A stretch of 64,000 nucleotides of DNA from Lunularia cruciata (GCA_948567375.1 OX419759.1:61605493-61669492), one strand, 5' to 3'; counted from the first letter of the stretch, positions 47,561 to 60,149 are shown. Numbers and translations: made by a program. Notes: generated by a model not told the origin, from the sequence alone.

Positions 47561-50500
47561 CATACTACTCCAAGGTTAGAACTCCAAGATATTTCCAAGA
47601 CTCAACACATTGTTTACATAAAAACTCAAAGAGAGAAAGATAATTGCAAATGGAACATCCAAAGATTCTGAAGATTCCAACCCATCCAATGTTTCTTTAT
47701 ATTTAATAGATATCGATCTCGTTGGTTTCGATCCACACAAGAAGAATGATTTCTGTATGTCCATGTTCGGAGTTGCCACTTGGAACATCCACGGACTATA
47801 TCGCTGTATGAGGGTTTGAAAGCTTGTTGTTTCAATGCTGAAGCCAAAATCAACCCTATTTATAGATTTGACATAGATATGATGAACCTGCATGGTCATT
47901 TGTCTATCTATTTTGTAGATGGCAGAGCGGGTTACTTCTAGGGAACACAACGTTCCTCATTCATGTAGTATGAACTCCACCTTATTGACTTTGACTTCCA
48001 GCTTGATGTAGACATTAATTCCGACAAAACATGGATCAGATCAGAAGGTAAAAGGCGACCGCGTAGGAAAAATGATGGAAGAAGACCCCATCAGCCCGTA
48101 CAAAGGAGAGACAAAAAAGGTAACATGGGGCTAAACCCCAATAGAGTCTGTATGAGAAATCTGCACTACCGCACCTAAGATATCCGAGCTATGTAAGTTA
48201 TACGGTCTATACATAATTGGAACATCCTAAGAAACATCACATAATGTGATTACACTCCTATGGATTGCACCGACCACTGCACTCTATAGAACAATGGACA
48301 CACATTGTCTAAAATATATTACAAAGTATGAAAGTGAGAGAGATCAGATCAAAAATCAGCGTCAGATCCGATCATATCAGACCAGTATGATCAGAAAGAG
48401 AAGGATAATATCTCTTGTGTAACTCTAACTACTGCGAGTCCACAATCTGCTCACAACAAGCGTACTTTTGGATTTTGTGTAGAGAGTAAACCAATTAGCG
48501 GCAGAGCACTTGGAGTCAAGATCAAAAGTTCTGGCATGTCGTGAAGTCCATTCATGGACAAGTACTTGGAGTCAAGGTCAAGATCCATGTTCTGGCTGGA
48601 AGAACATGGATGAAGTGTGCGTGTAATTATGAATGTTCGAACTCTGACTTCCACGACTTCGGTTCAGAAACCTTTCAGATCGGGAATTATAATGAGATGA
48701 GTGCTCCACTTCCCTCTCCACAGTGAAAGTGGGTGAACGAGTTAAAAGCAGAGAATGACGTAAGAGTATCCCAAAGCTGGCATCTAGACTTGACGGTATC
48801 ACAAGTTGGCCAAAAGACTTTACAATACCCCTTGTAAACTTCGCGTGCAAAGTAAATCCTAAATGGTCACCATTAATTCACGAGAACATACACTTTTTCT
48901 TCTAAGTGTTCTCAATTTACAGAAAATCGAATGCATCAAAGTTCACCATTGAATTGGTTAAAAACATCATTTTTGTATATTTATGTTTATCATGTGGGTT
49001 AAGTATCTGAAATCATATTACAGTCAATTTCTCTCAAGGTGATGCTCTAGCAAATTTTTTGATTCTAAGTAAAAGGCAAATTACAGATTGGCTAAATGAT
49101 GACACTCAATTGGTGAACTGGCGTTCTATGACAATTGTCGATTCTAAGTAAAAGCTCAAATTACAGATTTGCTAAATGATGACACTTTGATGTTGAACTT
49201 TTGTGAAATAGGTCACAACCTCAAGAACTTTAACTTTGCAATGTTGGAGGTCTAACAGTCACTTGAGTTTCTTAGACAACAGAGATGTTTTTCAGTATTG
49301 ATCTACGTGTTGTTCAGCACAAAATTGAATCATAAATAATTAATTCATTTTTCCTCGCACTTACGAGCCTTGAAGATAATTTCTCCGTGCTTCTAACCAC
49401 TAAGCGATTGGGTTAGAAAACTCTAGAGCCCGTTGGTTCTATCCTTTGATAAAATCTGGCTTTTAAGGCAACATTCTAAACCCTACTCCAAGGGTTGAAG
49501 ATGTTCATTTAAAAGCCGGGTTACAGTTTTGGCTGACTTGTTGCGTTGCTAGGGTTCGGGTTTAACGAGTTGACTTATATTAGCATCTACAAGTCAAATC
49601 GATGACGAGATCGGAGCACGAGAAACGAGACCAAATCAAGTTGTTTCGCTGTAGTCTTCGTTCATTATATTGGAGTTCTCCACTACTCTTCTTGCCATTA
49701 ATTGGGCACTCTAGCGTGATTGTTGTTGCTCTTTAGTGCGCATATCTACCATGAATATATTAGAACTGAAAAAAGAGTGATTCCTGTACGTATGTAATTG
49801 TTTAGAGATTGATTCTCGAACCTTACAGAAGTGTGGGCTGATAAATTTTAGCGCAAATCTTGGTCCTACTTAAGAATCTAATATAGATCCAGAAAACAAT
49901 TACTCGTCTCTGGCAGCTGATGTTCTATGCTAGCAGGCTTGGAACACTTTCTTTTAATCTGGTCTTTTTCAACTTCTTAATCCCCTTACAATGGATCCGT
50001 CACGATGAGCCGTCAGTTCCTCTAGATGTCAGTCTCTTAAATTCTTCATATTTCTGATAATCATAATATTCTCGTGTCTCTCTTCCTCCCTCAATAACTC
50101 AACGTGTGACCAGATCTACAAGAAACACCTATAACAGTAGTAAATTTCAAGTAGAGGGACGTAATCCTAGGCATACTGCTGTCAGAAGAGTACAAACTCA
50201 GAAAGCACAGTGTTATGCTTTTCTAAAACACACATGTAAGCGGGAGGCTTATCTTTCCTTTGACTGCAGGTTAATTTCAAAGTCATACGTTCTATTTCCT
50301 CGTGATGCCTGTCGACCTTTGACTATTAGCGGAAAGTGAGCACATATTCAAGTGGAAGAAGTTTCCACTCCAAATAAAGCGGTTAGTTTCTCCTCCAGTC
50401 CATAGATTTGGTCAAGGACATACTATACTCCTCTTTCAATCGCAAGTCGATTTGAATGAACTTGACAGAACTTACTACATATTTATAACATGCACAATCT

Positions 50501-51292
50501 TTTACAATCAATTTCAAATCAAGTGAGCACTGAATCAGATTTAAATATAAATAAATTAGAAGCCCAGTTCGCCCCTGCTTACCTGTCGAAGAGTTCACAA
50601 AATCGGAGGCTCACCAAGTAATAAGGTGACCTAAGTGAACAATAGGGGCATGCAGTAAAACAGTATTCAGATTCGAAACCTTGTGGCGATCGTATAGAGA
50701 CCACTACCAGTTTAAAAACCCACCTGGACTGTCAATCTGAGACCAGCGTCTCCGGATTCCCAGCAACTTCGAAGCTGGAAACCACAATTGACATGAATTG
50801 ACATGATCACGAGCCCAGTGAATTCTCAATGAACAATGTGTTTGACTGCTGTAAACTTGGGTATTGAACGTCGCCAGTATAATCAATTATGAGCACAGAC
50901 TCCTCTCTTCTTTGACTATCGATTAGAAAGGAAGTGTACAGCTCTTGAATTCCACAGATACCTCTATATATTGGGCAACCAATATAAACCAGGAGCAAGT
51001 TGCCTGCATCAAGATCGCTGGCAGCGGGAAGCGTTCTCTAGCTAGCACAATTTAATCTGAAAGGGATGTTCAGAAGTAACGTCCTTTAGGGCCAGCATAA
51101 ATATGTACTCCATGACGAGGGAAATTAGTGGGTGAGGGACTGGCTGTTTCACCCAATACAGCAAAGATCCACAGCCAGTTTCTGAACGGTTGAAACATCT
51201 CATGTTTGCGAAGTGCGCACCAATAATTCGGAATAGTGCTCGGATATATGGAGCAGACAACTCATTTCGTACTATATACTCAGGCTGCAGCA
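47561..51292. other. Unassigned region upstream of the lectin gene
   Basis: No recognised gene. A minus frame of 124 codons (47950-47576) has no known domain. GATC-containing words cluster at 48330-48400. The last few hundred bases should contain the promoter of the lectin gene. A TATA-like ATAAATAT lies at about 51098, some 195 bp before the ATG, but is weak evidence. Confidence 0.4.
49061..49218. repeat. 79-bp tandem duplication
   Basis: GATTCTAAGTAAAAG...AAATTACAGATT.GCTAAATGATGACACT occurs at 49061 and again at 49140, with a few differences toward the end of each unit. Confidence 0.75.
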
Positions 51293-52435
51293 ATGTCCAG
51301 ACGCAATCGCTTGTTGATACTTCTGTTCTTCACGTTATGTAGTCAGAATACATATCAATCTGCACATGCCTCAACTCCAAGTAACTCATCGGCATCTTCA
51401 TCTGTGTCCTTTAACATCGGAAAATTCTCTTGTGGACCTAAAGGGAATTTTGAGTGCCTGGGAAACGCCACAACGACGTCGAAAGGGCTTCTGAAGCTTC
51501 TGCCTGACGCAAGAGCTACTACCAATATGTCAATCAATGCAGCGAGTATGTACTACGACCAGGCGAGAGGAGTGGCCCTTTACAAGAAACCAATACGGGT
51601 GCTGGATTGGTGCTCTGGGAAAGCGGCCTCTTTCAATATTACATTCACTTTTCAGATTGAGATTGAAGTGAACGGCACCCCCGGTGATGGCATAGCGTTT
51701 GTGATGTTTCCAGAGAAGGATTACATCGGAGGAGCAGGGAGTGAATTGGCGGCTTACTCAAGTGGCGACGTTCGAACTCGACCACCAATTTTAGCAGTTG
51801 AGTTTGACACTTACATAAATGCCCACGACGTAGACGATAAGAGCCATGTAGGTTTGAACAAGAATGACGTATCATCTTTAGTCACTAAGGACGTGAGCAA
51901 GATGAACATAACAACGGCAAAAAGAGTCTTCGTATGGATCACTCACGACAACAAGCTGCCTTTGATGGAGATCCGAGTGAGCACGAAGTCTTCAAAGCCA
52001 AAGAAGGCAACTTTGAGTTACGCAGTGGATCTTTTCAGCGTATTCGAGCACGTAGACGCTGTTTGGGTGGGCTTTTCTGCAGCGAATGGTAAAAAGTATG
52101 CTTTCTACTCAGTTCATAGCTTTAGTCTCAGCAGTATGTTAGTAGCACCTATGAACCTAACAAGAGCAAGAGTAGCAGGTCCGCCTTCACTCTCACCAGC
52201 TCTATCTCCTGAAGAGGATGAACGGGATGCTCCAGATGAAGAGTTAGAGAATCTCACCGAGAAACCCGTACCGGAGCCTGAGGTACAGAGTCTACCTCCT
52301 TCTATGTATCCTATGGTTCCAACGCAGTCACCGAAACCATCAGGAACGCCATCACCAAAAGTAAATGCTGGTCTCCTGGTAGGAGTTACATTTTGCATGT
52401 GTAGCACAATGTACCACTATGGGGCTTTGCGCTGA
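51293..52435 (+). CDS. Legume-lectin-domain secreted or membrane protein without kinase
   Basis: Single exon, 380 residues from the Met at 51293. An upstream in-frame Met at 51236 would add 19 residues but would bury the signal peptide. Residues 6-26 (LLILLFFTLCSQ..AHA) are a signal peptide. Residues about 38-285 form an L-type lectin beta-sandwich: FNIGKFSC, the GDGIAFVMFP loop, AVEFDTYINAHDVDDKSHVGL with the metal-binding Glu/Asp/His pattern, and WVGFSAANG. A Pro/Glu-rich stalk (about 290-355) follows, then a short hydrophobic end (GLLVGVTFCMCSTMY). The layout matches the ectodomain of lectin receptor kinases, but no kinase is encoded here or just downstream. It may act as a soluble or anchored carbohydrate-binding or decoy protein. 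Confidence 0.85.
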   Translation: MSRRNRLLILLFFTLCSQNTYQSAHASTPSNSSASSSVSFNIGKFSCGPKGNFECLGNATTTSKGLLKLLPDARATTNMSINAASMYYDQARGVALYKKPIRVLDWCSGKAASFNITFTFQIEIEVNGTPGDGIAFVMFPEKDYIGGAGSELAAYSSGDVRTRPPILAVEFDTYINAHDVDDKSHVGLNKNDVSSLVTKDVSKMNITTAKRVFVWITHDNKLPLMEIRVSTKSSKPKKATLSYAVDLFSVFEHVDAVWVGFSAANGKKYAFYSVHSFSLSSMLVAPMNLTRARVAGPPSLSPALSPEEDERDAPDEELENLTEKPVPEPEVQSLPPSMYPMVPTQSPKPSGTPSPKVNAGLLVGVTFCMCSTMYHYGALR

Positions 52436-52982
52436 TCATTTGTCATTGCTTCCGATATCATTAAAGTTCCACGAGTCTCACATCATATACTTATGTCGTT
52501 GGCTGGTTACGTAGTAGTCTGCAAAGAGTACGAGTAAAAGGAAGTTCGACATCAAGTGTGCATGATATAAACTTCTTTCGAGATCGATATCGTCGAGCCT
52601 AAATCTCTCCGTTCGAGCTCCTTAGCTTCGGATGGCATACGCTTCTTTTCCTCAAAATCCGACTTTTAGTTTCCAACTCTTTTCGTGGCGCAATTAGCTC
52701 TAGATTATTGTCAAACAAAGGCCTTAGAAATTAGGCACGGAGTAGGCTTTCATAACAGAATTACAGAAGTTAGGTTTAAAATTGATCAGGTAGACAGGCA
52801 CACCTTTGCCGCTGAATTAGTGGCAACCAATATCGTGAGCCCGGATAAGTTCTTTCTTGGATATTTGACTACGTACAATATATGTTTGACATTCATTTGA
52901 GTTGAATATTTGACTTGCAGATTTCGATGTCAAAATTAAATGGCTCCGCGCGATGAAGGGTAAAATCTTGTCCGGCACCAAT
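52436..52982. other. 3' flank of the lectin gene
   Basis: No kinase exon and no other gene recognised. ATTAAA at about 52460 could serve as a weak polyadenylation signal. Confidence 0.4.
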
Positions 52983-53310
52983 ACTTAAATAAAATTGGTC
53001 ACTTAAATAAAATTGGTCTAACATGAACAATTGGACTTAGATCGTCCTGTTTACTCATTTGTACGATTTTAGGATATGATAGTTTACGAGAGTTTGTGAC
53101 CAATATGATAGTTTATGCCAATTTCTGACCAATAAAATTGGTCAAATGATATCTAACATGAACAATTGGACTTAGATCGTCCTCACTGCTCATTTGTACG
53201 ATTTTAGTTTACGACAGTTTATGACCGATATGATAGTTTATCCCAGTTTATGACCGGTATGCAATTTTAGGATATAATAGTTTATGCCCCTTTATGATTG
53301 ATATGACTTT
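52983..53310. repeat. Small tandem repeats
   Basis: An 18-bp unit, ACTTAAATAAAATTGGTC, occurs twice head to tail (52983-53018). A larger unit starting TAACATGAACAATTGGACTT occurs at 53019 and 53154 (period about 135 bp). Short GATAGTTTATGCC-type words recur after it. Confidence 0.75.
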
Positions 53311-53599
53311 GCATGTTTTAGGAGACAAATTTGGCCATAGTATACCATATAGTCCACCCAATTATAATGGTGTAGGACATTGGGTCAAACATGAAAATTT
53401 AGTAGAGTAACAGGAGCGCTACACTCTTTGTCTATGTCCCAAATGAGATTATATTTTCCTTATGCTCACTATATCTTATGACAAGAGGGAGAATACCATT
53501 AGAGGTCTTAAGATTATCAACCTTGTGCATCTTTTATGTCTTGATAGGTCACTTTTTGCAAAAGCATTGTGCACCACCTCTCGCCTCACCTCAAGAGGC

Positions 53600-55160
53600 T
53601 TGTCAGGGATGGTATATGAGCATCTTACTGATTGCTTGTATGCAGATGATCCTTCTAGTGGATTTACTGAGCTGTTTCAGGTGGCTGCATTGGTAGTGAT
53701 GGGAGATATCCCCATGTCAATTAGTCAGGTGTTATGGGCTAGTCTACTTCTCATGATGGAGAAGGGCACGGGGGCATTAGACCAATTGCTATTGGAAAGA
53801 TCTTTTTGCACTTGGTTAGCTGCACCATTGTCCTTCAACATCAATCCCACTTCCAAGATCACCTTAGTCCACATCATTTGGAGTAGCTACACCTAGAGGT
53901 TGTGAGGTTATTTCACTAGGCATCAAGGCACTACTAGATATCAATACAAAGTGGGTTGTCCTACAGGTGGGTGCTGAGAACACTTTTAATAACTTCTCTT
54001 GGGCATCCATCTTTTGAGAGCTTAGGGAGGCTGGTGGATCTTTAATAAGTCTCATTCCCTTTGTGTGGTTGTTCTTTGTCTCTCTTCCTTCTCTTTACTA
54101 CTAGGATGGGTGGTCACAAGAGGGAATCACCCTCTTGGAGTCAGTTGTCGATACACGACAAGGAGATCCTTTATCGGACCTTTCTTTCCATGGCTCACTT
54201 TAGAGCTCTCTTATCTGTTACTTTGGTCATGCCAAGTGTGTATTTCCCTCCTTAGTAGACAATACATACATTGTGGGCCCCATAGATCAAATTAGGCAGG
54301 CTTTTGATCACTTGACTACCGAGCTACATCTTGTAGGCTTGAGAGTCAAGATGTCAAAGTGTAGAGCATGGTCCCCTTCAGGTATACCTCACCACCTTGA
54401 GCTTCCAAAGGGGTGTGTCACATCTATAGATGGACTATGTATGCTTTGAGCACCAATAGGATCCAAGTATTTTGTCACATGCTTCTTAGACGCTACCCTT
54501 ATAGAGGATATTCTCTAGATGGATGACTGTTCTCTACTAGGAGATCCATAGGTGGCATTTGGTATACTCTCATCTAGTATTGCATATCAATTGACTTACC
54601 TTCTATGCACAATTCTCCCTTCCTTGTCTTTCCTATCACATTTGAGAGCTTTTGATAAGAGGATTATAGGAGTCTTTGGTGATACCATTGGACCAAAGAC
54701 TTTTGATTGTATGACGAGGGATTGGGGACGTAGAAAAACATCTCTACTAATCTTGTGTGGAGGAGTAGGCCTATTATCTATGCATGAGATGGTACCTATA
54801 GCATTTTTTGGTAATTGTGCTCTCTTGGCACCCCTACTTTCGTCCCATTTTTTGGTTACTAATAGGCTAGTTTTGGAGACTTATGTGACTAAGGTGGAGT
54901 AGAGATCCTTTTCTCTCCAAGTGTTATTATGGCAAACCAGAGATGGTCTATCCCCATGAGCATGGGAGGACCTTCCATCCTTTGCTTCACTATTGTTAGA
55001 TTGGACCAAAGGTTTGTAGTCTTCCTTGATGGAGCGACAGTGTCAACATATGGTACATACTCTCTATGTTGACTCCTCCATTCCTCGGACCACTAGAACA
55101 TATTTTTGCTCTTGCTCCGGCAAGTGTGCAGGCTCTTGGATCCTAGCTTGACCATGCATT
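53600..55160 (+). pseudogene. Decayed reverse transcriptase (non-LTR-like)
   Basis: Reading three frames in turn gives an ordered RT. First is HLTDCLYADDPSSGFTELFQ (about 53.62 kb), then GGIRPIAIGKIF (53.77 kb). WVVLQVGAENTFNN (53.95 kb) follows, with the motif A Asp replaced, and then DTRQGDPLS (54.15 kb). CVFPSLVDNTYIVGP (54.24 kb) comes next, with the ADD motif decayed to VDN. GLRVKMSKCRAWSPSGIP (54.35 kb) and a C-terminal AWEDLPSFASLLLDWTKGL end it (about 54.96 kb). The RQGDPL and AWSPSG blocks belong to a plant RT family without LTRs that I know from bryophyte and fern genomes. Frameshifts and stops make it inactive. No poly-A tail or target duplication was identified. Confidence 0.65.
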
Positions 55161-56190
55161 AGGGCACTTTGACTTGTAACATCCATTTGTGCATGTGTGA
55201 TATTGTGATATTTAGCTTAATATTACAAATACTTGAGAGATATTATTTATATAAAGATAAATGATGGTTCTATATTAGTCATGATTAGCTAAAGTTAATC
55301 ATAGCTAAGATAGAGGGGACCTTACTTTAAAGGAAGTGGAAAAGATGAACACTACTATTTTGGATTCTAGTGTGTTGACTTGGTATTATTCCTAGGTATT
55401 TGGCTTTGAGGAAAGAGTTGAGAACTCTTGGGCCCGCAAGCCTTTTTGTTTTGGATTCTTCTATAGTCTAAGGATAGCCCATGTGAAGGAATCCTTGACT
55501 TAGTAGTTGTCAAGATAAGATCACATGCTATTGGAATATGCCCATGTGAATGGATATTGCTTTTTACTTTTTGACTTTATTTGACTTTTAGTCTAATAAC
55601 AATTTTCTTTGGAAAATTGTATAGAGTCTGCCATTTCTTCAATTTTTTGTGAATTGTTGTGAAACTTTTCAAGAAAATTAAGTGCATTGTATCCTACCTT
55701 TTGACACAAAAATTAGACAAGGATCATTCTTGAGCAGAGAGTTATAAGTTTTTAAAGTGAGTGGAGTGGTTTTGAGACCAAATCTGAAATATGTGTGCGG
55801 AATAGAAAGGTGTCTAGGCCAAATGGTTTAATGAAAAGATTTGAAATTTTGCAGGGAGAGACCCCTTGAAGTTGTGATCAAGTGTGCTGAATTTCAGAGG
55901 GATGTAACATACCACTTGCAAGATTTGACTGACATTGTAAGGAAGGGTCAATTCTACATAGTTTAGATTTCATGCATGAGGAGTGTGAGAGCAACAAAAA
56001 GCATGTTTGAGTGTTTAGACTCATCGTGGGAACATGGAGGGTCACCAAGAGTGGAAATTGGCTATGCAAGGTTCCCCACGGGTTTGAGTTGATTTTAGGG
56101 GCGGATTTGAGGAGAAGAGAGTTAAGTAGAATTTGAAGAGAGTGTTGAGAGGATCTAGAAACCTATACCACTTGGAGGAAAGAGTGAGTC
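55161..56190. other. Unassigned transposon-type DNA
   Basis: AT-rich, no recognisable frame until the zinc-knuckle start near 56190. It probably belongs to the older element into which the 56221 copy jumped. Confidence 0.4.
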
Positions 56191-56191
56191 T

Positions 56192-56220
56192 AAGTGTGTT
56201 TTATATGGAGAGAAGGGACA
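56192..56220 (+). pseudogene. First half of an interrupted CCHC zinc knuckle
   Basis: The frame reads KCVLYGEKG and then hits the LTR of the inserted element. Its continuation, HKASSCPLTFEIKRL, starts right after the second copy of the target duplication at 62791-62795. Across the empty site the ligand spacing is Cys-x2-Tyr-x4-His-x4-Cys, a Gag knuckle with its second Cys changed to Tyr by one G-to-A change. Confidence 0.75.
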
Positions 56221-56955
56221 TGTAATACCAAGAGCTAGCCATATGATCTAGATGTGAAATTAGGTTTGGTAACATCTAGAATGATGTTATACATGATGGT
56301 CAAAATAGATAAGAAAGAAGTATCACCAAAAGAGTACTTTTACTAATAGTGCAGAAACCAAAATAGACTTAAGAACTTTAGAACCAATAGCTAGACATAT
56401 AATTTAAAGGTGAAAATTGGTTTGGTAACATCTGGAAAGATGTTACACATGATGGACTAAACAGATCAGAAAGAGATATCACCAAAAAGGGACTTCTACT
56501 AATAGAGTAGGAACCAAAATATGCATGAAATCTTTGAAGGTGATTTTGGAGGCCTAAATGGATGAATTAGGCCTCAAAAATTTGCAGACCCCCCCCAACA
56601 AATGAAAGGCTGGCCTTCCCTCCCCCTGCTTTGTCTCGTTGAGAGCTTTCCAATAGTACCTTACTCATGTGATTATGAGATTCCTACAAGAAGATTCTCT
56701 AAAAGATTCCCTCTAGTCAAAGCTTGTTTGACCAACCAGATAGGACTTAGACCAGACATGTCACCCATCCAAGTATGTAATCCAAGGGTGGAGCTTGCTG
56801 ACATGTCACATATCTGTGTGCCTAATCCTACTGTGGAGCTTCCTTGGAGGAGATCCTCTTTGTCTATATAATAAAGAGAAGGTGCTCCTTTGGGGCATCA
56901 AATGTTTGAGTGTGCAATTTGTGTTTCTCTCTTCTCTTGTCCTCAAAATATTACA
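56221..56955 (+). repeat. 5' LTR
   Basis: Starts TGTAATACC and ends AATATTACA. A TATATAATAAA (56865-56875) near the end can act as a TATA box, and its AATAAA as a processing signal. The same motif recurs in the right LTR near 62700. Confidence 0.95.
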
Positions 56956-56956
56956 A

Positions 56957-56968
56957 TGGTATCAGAGT
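56957..56968 (+). other. Primer binding site
   Basis: TGGTATCAGAGT starts one base after the 5' LTR. This is the initiator-methionine tRNA 3'-end complement used by most plant Ty3/gypsy and Ty1/copia elements, with the usual C at position 12 changed to T. Confidence 0.9.
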
Positions 56969-57558
56969 GAGTGTTTTAGTCCAAGAGAGTGGATCATCCC
57001 TCTTGGAATAGCACGAACTACTGAAATTGAGTAATTTGAGGTGGAGAACATAAAGTAATTGCTAGACTTAGGAAGGACTTTAGAGAGCGGATGAGATGGA
57101 TGCACTGGGAGGACAATTTCTTGCACCTAGCTTCCCATTCTTGAATCCATTCCACATCAAGGTTCTGTACATCGAACGTGAGCAGATGAGGGTATCGTTA
57201 GTTTATCACTTTGGTGCAGAATTCATGGACAGAGTGATGAACTCACCAAACTTGGTGATTCTACCTGTGGTGATATATGAAAGAGAGTGGGATTTGACAA
57301 TCTACATTCTATTATAATAATATAGATATGAATGTCCTAAATCCTCTCCCTTTCAACACTCAAGAGGAAATCCGTTATGTAGTGAGACCAAAAGTGATGT
57401 TTAGAGATTTTGTGATTAGGAATTTCAGTGAGGAGTATTATCAATGAGTGATAGCTTCTGAGGTCCCAATGGTAGTTCCAATAGTTTGTGCGCCTTCTAG
57501 AGTGATCATATTGACTCTGGATTGAAGTAGATATTAGCAATTGAGTGTGGCAGGAACC

Positions 57559-58640
57559 ATGGATTTGCAATTGCAAGAGCTGGTGCAAGGAATGCAAGGG
57601 ATGTTGAACAAATTTTGAGAGATTAAGATGACCATGGAGACATTACAAAGTCAAGTGCAGATCCTCAGAAACGATCAAGCCATGCAAGAAGAAGAACCGT
57701 CTCAAAACCCAATACCTATGACTGAAGTACTTGGAGAGGCACTTGTGCCTACGAACCCTATCAGTGATGAAGCCACATTGCTACTCTAGATGAAGAAGAC
57801 TTGCAACATCAAGCCTTACAAGGGGCAGCGTATGATGGGAGTAGTGGAAAATTGGATCTCAAGAATGAATTGATATTTCCGATTGTTCTCAATAGAGATC
57901 ATAAAGCATGCTGGAGGTATGTTTGCATGTGGGTACTTGACCGATAAAGCCCTCACATGGTATGATGCTTAGGAACGATCCATGTTGGCAAAGAGAAGAG
58001 AGGTCACATGGACAACAATGCAAGAAGGATTGCTGAAGAATTACCAATCGGTGGATTCTATGCAGATAGCTTGAACCCAACTATGGGGATTGAGACAAAA
58101 AAATAGCGTACAAGAGTATGTGGAGGCAGTTCTGGATCTACAAGTTGCAATTAACGACATGAGTCCAGCAGAGGCTCTCAACAATTTTAAATGAGGTTTG
58201 AAAGGGTAGATTCGCCAAGAAGTCATGGTGCAAAATCCTTGCATGGTATTTGAAGCCATTGCTTGTGCGTAGAGACTAATAGGAGCATTAGGTGGAGGTG
58301 AAAGAGTAGTTCCACCTCAACATTATTGGGCAGAAATGCCACACATGGGTAGACCAGTACCAATGGAATTGGGCAACCTTTGATTCTGAAATCGAGGAGC
58401 ACGATCGCTTCAAGGGGAGCGTGGACAGGTAGAAGAACAAAGAGATGGAGTCCCATGAGGAGAAAAGACTTGAGGAGAACAACGCCATTGTTACAATTGT
58501 GGCCGTATTGGGCACATATCTACCAACTGTCACACTCGTTTCCCTAGAGGCCCTCGGCCTTCATACAAGCAATCTTTGAACAACATGGAGAGGCACATTG
58601 AAGAGGAGGAGATGGAAATCACTTCGGAAAACAAAGATCA
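57559..58640 (+). pseudogene. Gag of the chromovirus
   Basis: The frame (with stops) begins at an ATG at 57559 with a Leu/Gln-rich coiled coil. It continues through KPYKGQRMMGVVENWISRMN and DKALTWYDA, the Gag-domain blocks. It ends with the zinc knuckle CYNCGRIGHISTNC at 58489-58530, which has all four ligands. It would form the particle and bind RNA. Confidence 0.8.
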
Positions 58641-58735
58641 CTAGTAATTGCACCTTGCGGCCTTATTGGCTCAATAAGGAAGCAAAGAAGCAAGGGAAGG
58701 AAGAAGACTAATGCGCAAAGATCTCGAAAGGCAAC

Positions 58736-59060
58736 CTCACAATTGATTGTCGTGAATGGAATCCTAGAAGGTAATTAAGTGAGAGTATTAATAGATCCAA
58801 GAGCAATAGAGAATTTCTTGTCTTGCTTTGTTGCAATAAGATTGGGAATGGATCTAGAGAGAGATGAGAGTGAAGAAGTAGAGTTACCTAATGGGTAAAC
58901 AAAGAGGATTGAATCATTACCTAGATGGGTAACACTCTTTGTAGGAGAATATCAGGAAGCAATTGAGTGGCGAGTGATACAATTAGCTTGTTATGATGCA
59001 ATTTTAGGCATGCCATGGATGGAACATTACAACCCTATGGTAGATTAGAGGAAGAAAGTA
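58736..59060 (+). pseudogene. Retropepsin-like protease relic
   Basis: VRVLIDPRAIENF holds the catalytic Asp (58794-58796), with Ser-Gly changed to Pro-Arg. CYDAILGMPWMEHYNPMVD follows as the flap-end block. Stops interrupt the frame. Confidence 0.75.
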
Positions 59061-59225
59061 GTGAGAACCCACCAATGGTCAATCATTGGGGTTAAAGAAA
59101 AATCACACAGGCAGAAACTGCCTCTATATGTCATAGGGATGGCAAATGTTAGTTAGACCAATAGATGTTTCATGGGTCTAATAAAAGTCTAGAGTGCACA
59201 ACTCAATGGACAAATTCCTGAGAAA

Positions 59226-60149
59226 TTGAAAGATGTGGTGGATGAGTTTCAAGATGTCTTTCCTGATGATCTATCCTTAGGATTACCACCAAAAAGGCAA
59301 GTAGATCACAAAATTGAGACACTCCCGGGGAAGACACCTCCTTGTAAGGCCCCATATCGCCTATCGCCTCATGAGTTGGAGGAGTGTAAGGCTCAAATTG
59401 AGGAGATGCTGCAGAAAGGATTCATCCAACCTAGCATATCACCATATGGGGCCCATGTCTTGTTTGTGAAGAAGAAGGATGGTACAATGCGCATGTGCAT
59501 TGACTATCGGGGTCTCAATCAACAAACAATGAAGAACAAATACCCCTTACCTCGCATGGATGACCTATTTGATCAACTCCATGGAGCAAGATACTTCACC
59601 AAATTGGACTTGCAGAGCGGTTACAATCAAATCCAAATTACAGAGGAGGATGTGTACAAAACTGCCTTTCAAACCAAGTATGGCCACTTTGAGTATCTTA
59701 TGATGCCTTTTGGCCTCACCAATGCACCTGCCACTTTCATGAGTCTAATGAATGACATATTTCATCCATACTTGGATAAGTCTATTATTGTCTTCTTGGA
59801 CGATATCTTAGTATATAGTAGCACGATGATAGAACACAAACAACATCTACGAGAGGTCTTCTAGATTGTAAGATAGAATCAATTGTATGCCATAATCTCA
59901 AAGTGCAAGTTTGGCAAGTCTAAAGTAGACTACTTGGGGCATAGAGTAAGTGCAAAGTGCATTCAAGTATTGACGGATAAAATAGAGGTCATTAAAAAAT
60001 GGAGTGCCCCAAAAGATCAGACTCAACTTAAGAGCTTCTTGGGGTTGATGGTGTTCTATTGTAGATTTGTCAAGGACTGCTCCAAGGTTGCACAGCCTTT
60101 AACAACACTTCTTAGCAAGGGGAAGAAGTGGACATGGGGAACTGCATGA
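59226..60149 (+). pseudogene. Reverse transcriptase of the chromovirus
   Basis: The first 212 codons are open: [67 protein letters not shown] and [10 protein letters not shown] (59793-59822). The catalytic Asp pair is intact. A stop at 59862-59864 and another at 59874 separate this from the thumb region (YLGHRVSA, QLKSFLGLMVFYCRFV), which ends at a TGA (60147). Both inner stops look like single changes. Confidence 0.9.

Noticed and set aside
47576-47950. 124-codon minus-strand frame
   Set aside because: No recognisable domain and no support beyond length; mentioned only within the unassigned region.
51236-51292. Upstream start codon of the lectin gene
   Set aside because: It would place 19 polar residues before the signal peptide; the Met at 51293 gives a standard N-terminus.
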